Positions 1-5,551 of a stretch of DNA of 12,139 bases are shown in pieces. Below the pieces are notes generated by a model that was not told the origin of the DNA, made no database searches, and was given only the letters and a program-made list of their open reading frames with translations. A program made the position numbers and the translations under genes. Position 1 is the stretch's first letter. Every line of letters begins with the position of its first letter. This DNA is from Myxococcota bacterium (GTDB lineage: Bacteria > Myxococcota_A > UBA9160 > PR03). The DNA lies in the NCBI GenBank assembly GCA_030066475.1, contig JASJBO010000257.1:1-12139 (forward strand). The letters are read 5' to 3'.

Positions 1-7
1 CCCATCG

Positions 8-52
8 GGTCGGGAGTCGACGGAAGAACCTCTGGTTCCACCGGACCCGACC
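8..52. repeat. Inverted repeat upstream of the transporter gene
   Basis: GGTCGGG (8-14) is the exact reverse complement of CCCGACC (46-52). Between the arms, AACC (27-30) and GGTT (34-37) form a smaller stem with a three-base loop. The structure could terminate a gene lying left of the window, although no T-run follows either arm, or it could be a leader element of the transporter gene at 138. A short TAGGCT box (93-98) lies between it and that gene and could be a -10 element, but no -35 is visible. Confidence 0.25.
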
Positions 53-137
53 GCGCCCGAGCATCATCCGCGCTGGGTTCGGGTGGATCGAGTAGGCTCC
101 CTCCCCGGAGCCAGGACGTACCAGAGCCGAGAGCACC

Positions 138-2348
138 GTGAGCCCCCCGCAGCAAGCCGACCCGCCGCCGCGCAAGCGCAGGCCCTCGCTCGGCCAGATG
201 GTCTTGCTCGCGCTCGTCGCGGGTCTCGCCGCCGGCGTCTTCTTCGGCGACCTCACCCTCGAGATCCAGTTCATCGGGGAGATCTACGTCGGCCTGCTCC
301 AGATGATGGTGCTGCCCTACATCATTCTCGCGCTCGTCAACGGCGTCGGCCAGCTCACGCCCTCACAGGCGGGCCGGCTCGCCAAGTGCGCGGCGCTCGT
401 GCTGCTGCTCATGTGGGGCGCGATCCTCTCGCTGGTCGTCCTCCTGCCGCTCGCGCTCCCGCCCCTGGAGACGGCGGGGTTCTTCAGCAGCAGCCTCGTC
501 ACGGACCCGGCCCCCGTGAGCCTCATCGAGCTCTTCATCCCGAGCAACGTCTTCGCGTCGCTCTCCGAAAGCCACGTGCCCGCGATCGTCCTGTTCGCGC
601 TCGCCATCGGCGCAGCGCTCATCGCGACGAACGACAAGCAGGAGATCCTCAAGCTCTGCGACATCCTCATCGACGTCTTCATGCGAGTCATCGACTTCGT
701 CGTGCGCCTCACACCCATCGGCGTCTTCGTCATGACCGCCGTTGCCGCGGGAACGATGGACTTCGACGACCTGGGCCGTCTCCAGGCCTACTTCATCATC
801 ACCGGCGTCGCCGCCGCGCTGCTCGCCTTCTGGGTGCTCCCCGGGCTCATCGCGAGCTTCACGCCCTTCACCTTCCGCCAGGCGCTCACCGCGGCGTGGC
901 CGGCCATCGTCCTCGCGTTCGCCGTCGAGCAGGCCCTCGTCGCGATCCCCGTCCTCGTCGAGGGCATCCGAGGCCTCTTCGAGAAGAACGGCGTCGAGGA
1001 CGAGCAGACCATCGAGGTCGCCGAGATGCTCGTGCCCGTCTCGTTCCCGCTCCCCAACACCGGCAAGCTGCTCATCCTCCTCTTCGTTCCCTTCGCCGCG
1101 TGGTTCGTGGGCCAGCCGATGGAGCTCGACCGCTACCCCATGCTCCTGTCGTTCGGCGTGCCCACCTTCTTCGGCGACATCCCCATCGCGCTGCCCTTCA
1201 TGCTCGACGTGATGCAGCTACCCTCCGACCTCTTCCAGCTCTTCCTGATCACCGCCGTCCTCTGCGGCAGGCTGAGCGACGGCCTCCTCGCGATGGACAT
1301 GTTCACCTTCTCCGTGCTCGTCGCCTGCGGCGCCGTGGGGCTGTGGCGCGTCAGGGTCCGTGCGCTGCTGCTCTACCTGGGCGTGGCCGCCGGCGTCGTC
1401 GCGATCGCCACGCTCGGAGCGCGCGCCTATCTCGGGCGGCTCTCGACGGGTGCGTACGACAGGGACAAGGTCATTGCGTCGATGCAGCTCGTGCACGAGA
1501 TCGTCGAGTCGGAGGTCGTCGAGCCGGCCCCCAATCCCGTGCCGCTCCGCGAGAATCTCTCGCGCCTCGAGCGCATCCAGGAGCGCGGCGTCATCCGCGT
1601 CGGCTTCAACCCGGACCGCCTGCCCTTCTCCTTCTTCAACGCCGAGGGCCAGCTCGTCGGCTTCGACATCGACGTGGCCCAGGAACTCGCCGCCGAGCTG
1701 GGCGTCGAGATCGAGTTCGTCCCCTTCTCCTTCGATTCGATCTTCGAGCAGCTCGAGGCGGACCACTTCGACATCGCCATGGCCGGCATCTACGCCGAGG
1801 TCGATCAGGCCGAGAGCGTGTACTCCTCGATCCCCTACATGTTCGCCACCATGGCTCTCGTCGTGCCCGATCACAGGGACGAGGAGTTCGCATCCGAGCA
1901 GGCGCTCCGCCAGGCCGATCGAGTGACGCTCGCCATCGATCGCAACGCCTTCGGCCGGTCCGGCGCCATCGAGCGCATCGCCGAGCGCGATTATCCGAAC
2001 GTCCAGATCGTCGTGGTCGACGACACTCGCGACTTCTTCGAGCGCCGGGGCGAAGGCGCCGAGGCCGATGCGCTCCTGCTCAGCGCAGAGGCGGGGTCTG
2101 CCTGGACGCTCCTCTACCCGAGCTACGAGGTCGTCACCACCTGGGGCGGCGGCGTCGCCGTGCCGCTCGTCTACCTCATCGCCGGTCGCGGCAACACGAT
2201 GGGCGAGGCCATCGACGACTTCATCGTCATCGCGCAGTCGGCCGGCATCGTGCAGAGGGCCTATGACTACTGGATCCTGGGCCAGGGAGCGGAGGTCGAG
2301 GCCCCGCGCTGGTCCATCATCCGAGACGTCCTCCGCTGGACCGACTAG
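138..2348 (+). CDS. SDF-family (DctA/GltP-like) transporter fused to a family-3 solute-binding domain
   Basis: This 736-residue protein joins two transport modules. Residues about 18-400 follow the dicarboxylate/amino acid:cation symporter (SDF) fold. They include an N-terminal TM after the basic stretch RKRR, the phrase LTPIGVF (191-197), an HP1-like segment (258-276), a TM7-like segment (299-325) and HP2/TM8 (about 335-400). Residues about 471-715 are an SBP_bac_3-type domain with the phrases IRVGFNPDRLPFSFF, GFDIDVAQELA and DIAMAGI. A hydrophobic segment at 406-431 lies between them. SDF proteins normally end in the cytoplasm after eight TMs, so this extra segment would carry the binding domain into the periplasm. 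The key SDF motifs are altered: PNTGK stands where NMDGT is expected, and the serine-rich HP1 signature is absent. The GTG at 138 is chosen because it keeps the basic N-terminus; the ribosome site is weak (GAGAG). The next candidate, ATG at 198, would cut into TM1. The substrate is probably a small organic anion or amino acid, but transport activity is uncertain and a sensor role is possible. Confidence 0.88.
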   Translation: MSPPQQADPPPRKRRPSLGQMVLLALVAGLAAGVFFGDLTLEIQFIGEIYVGLLQMMVLPYIILALVNGVGQLTPSQAGRLAKCAALVLLLMWGAILSLVVLLPLALPPLETAGFFSSSLVTDPAPVSLIELFIPSNVFASLSESHVPAIVLFALAIGAALIATNDKQEILKLCDILIDVFMRVIDFVVRLTPIGVFVMTAVAAGTMDFDDLGRLQAYFIITGVAAALLAFWVLPGLIASFTPFTFRQALTAAWPAIVLAFAVEQALVAIPVLVEGIRGLFEKNGVEDEQTIEVAEMLVPVSFPLPNTGKLLILLFVPFAAWFVGQPMELDRYPMLLSFGVPTFFGDIPIALPFMLDVMQLPSDLFQLFLITAVLCGRLSDGLLAMDMFTFSVLVACGAVGLWRVRVRALLLYLGVAAGVVAIATLGARAYLGRLSTGAYDRDKVIASMQLVHEIVESEVVEPAPNPVPLRENLSRLERIQERGVIRVGFNPDRLPFSFFNAEGQLVGFDIDVAQELAAELGVEIEFVPFSFDSIFEQLEADHFDIAMAGIYAEVDQAESVYSSIPYMFATMALVVPDHRDEEFASEQALRQADRVTLAIDRNAFGRSGAIERIAERDYPNVQIVVVDDTRDFFERRGEGAEADALLLSAEAGSAWTLLYPSYEVVTTWGGGVAVPLVYLIAGRGNTMGEAIDDFIVIAQSAGIVQRAYDYWILGQGAEVEAPRWSIIRDVLRWTD

Positions 2349-2811
2349 TTTCGGTGCTGGTCCGTATCGGCACGCGATCGACGCTCGATGTCGCTTCGGC
2401 GCGATGGACTGCCGAGGGATTCCGGGCCGACCTGGCGGCCTTTCTGCACCGCTCGCGCGCCGCCTACGCCTGCGGGTTCGTGGGCCACGACCGGGCATTC
2501 GAGGCGGACCGCCGCGACCCACGCCCGTCCCGCCCGCCCTCGGATCGAGCGACCCCTGCGGTCGCCTCGGCGGGCGCAGCGAGCTTCGCCTACGCCGGCC
2601 CCGCTCGGCATGCGCGACGCCCGCGCCGGGTCGAGGTACTCCTCGATGCGATGGATGCAGGGGTCGCTTGCCTCGTAGCGGCGCCCTGCTCCGCGCGATC
2701 GAGGTGGCCACCCGGGAGCTGGCCGGCATACTCCAGTGGTTGGACGGTTGCGGTCGGCGACGTCCCGGCGTGCCGCCGGGCCCCGAGGGACCGACGCCGA
2801 CGTACCCATCG
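2349..2811. other. Gene-poor stretch between the transporter and DUF427 genes
   Basis: I see no convincing gene here. Open frames exist on both strands, but their translations are Arg/Pro/Ala-rich and look like high-GC noise. The one phrase that looks protein-like is on the minus strand at about 2605-2680, where the translation includes HRIEEYLDPARA. This resembles the end of an NTF2/SnoaL-like domain. Nothing else of that family is visible in adjacent frames, so at most it is a decayed scrap. No terminator with a T-run follows the transporter stop. Confidence 0.4.
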
Positions 2812-2826
2812 ATGGAGGCCCTTCAC

Positions 2827-3108
2827 ATGAAGGCGATCTGGAACGACGAGGTCGTTGCCGAGAGCGACGACACCGTCGTGGTCGAAGGCAACCACTACTT
2901 TCCCGCGGACGCGCTCCGGAAGGAGTTCTTCTCCCGGAGCTCGCAGAAGACGACCTGCCCGTGGAAGGGTGAGGCGTCCTACTACGACCTGACCGTCGGC
3001 GGGCAGGAGAACCCCGGCGCGGCGTGGTACTACCCGGAACCGAAGCCCGCGGCGGAGGAGATCCGCGATCGCGTCGCGTTCTGGAAGGGCGTCCGGGTCA
3101 CGACCTGA
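2827..3108 (+). CDS. DUF427 (NTP_transf_9) family protein
   Basis: This 93-residue protein matches the small single-domain DUF427 family in both length and motifs: VVVEGNHYFP (17-26), TTCPWKGEASYY (42-53), AAWYYPEP (65-72) and a C-terminal VAFWKGVRV (83-91). Pfam calls the family NTP_transf_9, but its biochemical role is not established, so no reaction is assigned. The start at 2827 is chosen because GGAGG (2814-2818) sits eight bases upstream. An in-frame ATG at 2812 overlaps that site and would add only five residues. It is cytosolic, with no signal peptide or TM. The gene stands alone, 478 bases after the transporter and convergent with the DUF2156 pair, so context gives no functional hint. 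Confidence 0.9.
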   Translation: MKAIWNDEVVAESDDTVVVEGNHYFPADALRKEFFSRSSQKTTCPWKGEASYYDLTVGGQENPGAAWYYPEPKPAAEEIRDRVAFWKGVRVTT

Positions 3109-3128
3109 GGGCGGCGCGACCCTCGAGA

Positions 3129-3142
3129 GCCGGACGTCCGGC
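3129..3142. terminator. Perfect 14-bp palindrome between convergent genes, possible bidirectional terminator
   Basis: GCCGGACGTCCGGC is its own reverse complement. It lies 20 bases past the DUF427 stop and just beyond the 3' end of the minus-strand remnant and DUF2156 pair, the usual place for a shared terminator. As RNA it could form a five-base-pair GC stem with an ACGU loop from either strand. There is no T-run on either side, so intrinsic termination would be non-canonical. A protein-binding site is the alternative. Confidence 0.35.
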
Positions 3143-3156
3143 GTTCGCGGTTCGAG

Positions 3157-3294
3157 TCAGCGTGGGAAGTAGATCGCGTCCGTTCCGGCCCACCACAGAT
3201 AGTCGGTGTCGGGCGAGGAGCCGAGCGCCTGGCGCCCGTTGAGATCGATGGTCAGGCTGTCGGGCAACCAGATACAGAAAACGCCGTAGTCACG
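3157..3294 (-). pseudogene. Out-of-frame C-terminal remnant of an unidentified protein
   Basis: On the minus strand the frame ending at the stop 3159-3157 reads as a plausible protein C-terminus, with RDYGVFCIWLPDSLTIDLNG followed by DTDYLWWAGTDAIYFPR. It is rich in aromatic and hydrophobic residues, unlike the Arg/Pro-rich noise frames nearby. It has no ATG or GTG start, and an in-frame stop lies upstream at 3336-3334. Its upstream part overlaps, in another frame, the unusual C-terminal tail of the DUF2156 gene that ends at 3252. I do not recognise the family. The likely history is a deletion that removed the body of a downstream gene in the DUF2156 operon and left its last 45 codons. Confidence 0.35.
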
Positions 3295-4337
3295 CGCTCG
3301 GCCGCGGCCAGGTCGGGATCGGCACCGACCCGCTCACCCAGGGGCTCGCACGACGAGGCGGCGTGAAGGCCTTTCTCGGCTATCCGCTGAACATCTTGAT
3401 AGCCTCGGTGCTCCCGCTGCATGCCCGCGGGTCTGAAGCTCTGCTTGAGCTGGCGCAGTCCGGGACGGCCGACGTCGGAGCCGTCGTTCACCAGCGGATA
3501 GTCTTTCAGGTGCAGCAGAAAGCTGCGTCGCTGGAAGAAAGCCAGTCCCTTGACCTGCGGATCGCATTTGGCCTCGTGGTAACAGCCAAGCTCCGAATGG
3601 ATGCGACCGCCGAACGAGTAGCCGGCGATCTGTCCATCGATGAGAATGACCTGTCCGGAGACTGCCGATTCAGGCAGCAGGCCGGCGAGCTCGATCATCT
3701 GCCTCGCCGCGTGGCGTCCGCCGGTCGTGCCGTGTCGTTCGCGGTGGTCTCTCGTCCAGCGCTTCAATAGCAGGCTGCACGCGTCGGCGTCCTCGGGCAC
3801 GTAGCGGCGCAGCTCGACGCCGGGAAGCTTCTCGATCACGGCAACGTTGCGCCTCACGGTTCGCAGGCTGGAGCCGCCCAGGTCGGCGTAGCGCTCGGGT
3901 GTGAACAGGAACTGCTCACGTCGCGGGACGACCCGCATCCCGGCCGCGGCAACCGCATCGGCATCCTTCTCGTCGATGCGCAGCACGCGAGCGCCGCTGT
4001 CGCCGTTGAAGTCGTTGGCGCGCTCCAGGCAGCGGCGCAGCACCGCAGGATTCATCGGCGCCGGGGCGAGATAGAGATCGAGCCGGGGCGTTCCCTCCGT
4101 CATCTGCCAGCGATAGACGCAGAGGCTGCCGTCGTCTTCGCCCAGCCAGATGCCCCGTCGCTCCGGTCGCTGGTAGGCCAGCAACCCCGGGTAGTAGTAG
4201 CTGAAGCCCTGCGGGCGACCCGCCTCGGCCATGCGGGCGTACCAGTCGTACGTGTCCAGCGTCGCCTGGGTCAGACCCTCGAGCGCACCTGATGCCGGCG
4301 GTCCTTGCTCCATCTTGGTGAGTTTCCCAGGCATCAT
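3252..4337 (-). CDS. DUF2156 / LPG-synthase-C-like (GNAT-fold) protein, second copy
   Basis: This 361-residue protein is a close paralogue of the product of the gene immediately upstream (5257-4334). Shared landmarks are YYYPGLLAYQRP (47-58), LDLYLAPAPMNPAVLRRCLE (86-105), REQFLFTPERYADLGG (140-155), the basic phrase RTVRRNVAVIEK (159-170), IAGYSFGGRIHSELGCY (237-253) and LVNDGSDVGRPGLRQLKQSF (282-301). The order tyrosine/basic anchor, 'A-x-S-F-G', then 'D-x-G-x-x-GL-x-x-x-K-x-S-x-x-P' is characteristic of DUF2156, the domain of phosphatidylglycerol lysyltransferases and related GNAT-fold acyl or aminoacyl transferases. There are no membrane segments, so it is probably cytosolic. The ATG at 4337 overlaps the upstream stop as ATGA, which implies translational coupling; a second ATG follows at 4334. 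Residues after about 315 have no counterpart in the paralogue and look like readthrough into a gene remnant. The substrate is unknown. Confidence 0.85.
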   Translation of the reverse strand: MMPGKLTKMEQGPPASGALEGLTQATLDTYDWYARMAEAGRPQGFSYYYPGLLAYQRPERRGIWLGEDDGSLCVYRWQMTEGTPRLDLYLAPAPMNPAVLRRCLERANDFNGDSGARVLRIDEKDADAVAAAGMRVVPRREQFLFTPERYADLGGSSLRTVRRNVAVIEKLPGVELRRYVPEDADACSLLLKRWTRDHRERHGTTGGRHAARQMIELAGLLPESAVSGQVILIDGQIAGYSFGGRIHSELGCYHEAKCDPQVKGLAFFQRRSFLLHLKDYPLVNDGSDVGRPGLRQLKQSFRPAGMQREHRGYQDVQRIAEKGLHAASSCEPLGERVGADPDLAAAERVTTAFSVSGCPTA

Positions 4338-5257
4338 CCGTCCTGGTAGCCGCGGTACTCGGGATGCATGGCGACCGGGCGGAAGCTCTGCTTGAGCTGC
4401 TGGAGCCCCGGGCGGCCGGCGTCCGAGCCGTCGTTGACGATCTCGTAACCGTCGAGATGCAGCAGGAAGCTGCGTAGCTGGTAATACGTCAGCCCGCCGA
4501 TCCCGGTATCGCACTTGCGCTCGAACGAGCACGCGATCTTCGAGTGGATGTTGCCGCCGAAGGAGAACGCGACGACCTCTCCGCCGCGCAGGACCACCTG
4601 GCCGGTGAGCGCGTCCTGGGGCAGACGGCCGGCCAGCTCGAGGATGCGTTTCGAGGACCCGTAACCGCCGGCGCTGCCGTGCTGCGCGCGATGGGCGGTG
4701 CGCCAGCGCTGGAGCAGGCGACGACACCCGTCGGCGTGCTCCAGGGAGTACGTGCAGAGCTCGATGTCCTCGCGTTTCTCCACGCGGGAGACGTTGCGCC
4801 GGATGGTGTAGAGCTCCTTGCCGGCGAGATCGGCGTACTTCGGCGGCGCGAACAGGAACTGCTCGCGGCGCTTGCGCACCCGGTAGCCCGCCGCCGCGAC
4901 GGCGTCTGCATCGGCATCGTCGATGCGCAGGATGCGCGCTGACCGATCGTGGTTGAAGTCGTTGACCCGTTCCATGCACCGGGCAAGCACCGCGGGGTCC
5001 ATCGGCGTCGGCGCCAGGTAGAGATCCAGCCGCGAGACGTCGTCCTTCGATTCCAGGCGGTAGATGCAGACCGACCCCTGGTCCCGGCCCAACAGGATCT
5101 GGCGGCCGCGGCGCTGGTAGGCCAAGAGGCCGGCCAGGAAGTAGTGGCTGCCGGTCGGCCGGCTCGCTTCCAGCGCCCGCGCATAGTCCGGATAGTCCTC
5201 CGGCGACGCGGGCTTGAGGTCGGAGAGTAAGTCGGATTCGCTCGCGGATTGGCGCAC
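4334..5257 (-). CDS. DUF2156 / LPG-synthase-C-like (GNAT-fold) protein, first copy
   Basis: This 307-residue protein spans a single DUF2156-like (LPG_synthase_C) unit of two GNAT-like halves. Visible landmarks are REQFLFAPPKYADLAGKELY (131-150), the basic RRNVSRVEKRE (153-163), VVAFSFGGNIHSK (228-240), SFERKCD (244-250) and IVNDGSDAGRPGLQQLKQSF (273-292). It ends a few residues after the last domain motif (RGYQDG), so it probably shows the family's natural C-terminus. The start is GTG at 5257, preceded by GGAG at a five-base spacing; no earlier start keeps the frame sensible. It is the first gene of a two-gene operon, with a -10-like TAGAAT about 55 bases upstream of the start. Relatives transfer aminoacyl or acyl groups to lipids or peptides, but no partner synthetase, flippase or ligase gene is nearby, so a specific reaction cannot be named. 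Confidence 0.87.
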   Translation of the reverse strand: MRQSASESDLLSDLKPASPEDYPDYARALEASRPTGSHYFLAGLLAYQRRGRQILLGRDQGSVCIYRLESKDDVSRLDLYLAPTPMDPAVLARCMERVNDFNHDRSARILRIDDADADAVAAAGYRVRKRREQFLFAPPKYADLAGKELYTIRRNVSRVEKREDIELCTYSLEHADGCRRLLQRWRTAHRAQHGSAGGYGSSKRILELAGRLPQDALTGQVVLRGGEVVAFSFGGNIHSKIACSFERKCDTGIGGLTYYQLRSFLLHLDGYEIVNDGSDAGRPGLQQLKQSFRPVAMHPEYRGYQDG

Positions 5258-5311
5258 GCTGGCTCCGTCGGGGCAGACCGAGCACTCGGCCCTATCTAAG
5301 AAGAACGTGCG

Positions 5312-5317
5312 ATTCTA
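5312..5317 (-). promoter_or_regulatory. Putative -10 element of the DUF2156 operon
   Basis: Read on the minus strand, TAGAAT in the context GGCTAGAATC is one base from the TATAAT consensus. It would start transcription near 5305, giving a leader of roughly 48 bases. No TTGACA-like -35 is seen at the usual spacing. AGAA and TTCT arms flank and overlap the box (5303-5317), which could be a small regulatory inverted repeat. The same GGCTAnnnT pattern occurs at the promoters proposed for the MBL and esterase genes. Confidence 0.4.
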
Positions 5318-5414
5318 GCCGCGTCCATCCACCGGATCGAGGCCCGCCACGGGCGTTTAGCGGGCTTCGCCGACCGAGAAAATCACGAAGCGCTATGCGC
5401 AGCACCTACCCACC

Positions 5415-5459
5415 CTTCCAAGCCGTGGGTCACAGGTTCGAATCCTGCCGGGAGTCCCA
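5415..5459 (+). tRNA. 3' half of a tRNA-Gly(TCC), probable att-site remnant, not functional
   Basis: The segment fits tRNA positions 32-76 exactly. It has anticodon loop CTTCCAA (5415-5421, anticodon TCC), 3' anticodon strand GCCGT (5422-5426), variable loop GGGTC (5427-5431), T-stem ACAGG/CCTGC (5432-5436 and 5444-5448) around TTCGAAT (5437-5443), acceptor 3' strand CGGGAGT (5449-5455), discriminator C (5456) and an encoded CCA (5457-5459). The T-stem has one mismatch, A5432 with C5448. The bases before the loop (CCACC, 5410-5414) do not pair with GCCGT. No D-arm and no acceptor 5' strand complementary to CGGGAGT exist upstream. A tRNA cut at the anticodon loop is the usual product of site-specific integration into a tRNA gene. 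Confidence 0.7.
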
Positions 5460-5519
5460 GCCGCGCGGACCTCGAAGCCTAGATCCCGCCGGGGTTGTCG
5501 GCCCAAAGTACAGATGTCC

Positions 5520-5551
5520 GGTTCCTGTTGCCTTGTTCCCGGAACAGAACC
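5520..5551 (-). terminator. Hairpin immediately after the P450 operon
   Basis: GGTTCCTGTT (5520-5529) pairs with AACAGAACC (5543-5551), a nine-base-pair stem with one bulged C and a 13-base loop. An alternative inner palindrome, GTTCC-C-GGAAC, lies at 5535-5545. The structure starts one base past the stop codon of the last P450 gene, as expected for an operon-end terminator or mRNA-stabilising hairpin. It lacks a downstream U-run on the minus strand. Confidence 0.45.

Noticed and set aside
83..2266. Long plus-strand open frame overlapping the transporter gene in another frame
   Set aside because: Its translation is Arg/Ala/Pro-rich with no domain, while the overlapping frame encodes a clear SDF-SBP protein. 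It is a high-GC shadow.
1218..2729. 503-codon minus-strand open frame antisense to the transporter
   Set aside because: No recognisable domain and low-complexity composition; it arises because GC-rich codons lack stops in this frame.
2354..2830. Plus-strand 158-codon frame between the transporter and DUF427 genes
   Set aside because: No ribosome site, Arg/Ala/Pro-rich, no family resemblance, and it ends inside the start of the DUF427 gene.
4334..5285. N-terminal 316 codons of the open frame that runs on into the second DUF2156 gene
   Set aside because: This part is an out-of-frame shadow of the first DUF2156 gene. The real second protein starts at the ATG at 4337.
5340..5414. 5' half of the tRNA directly upstream of the fragment
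   Set aside because: No D-arm, no strand complementary to CGGGAGT, and the bases before the anticodon loop do not pair with GCCGT.
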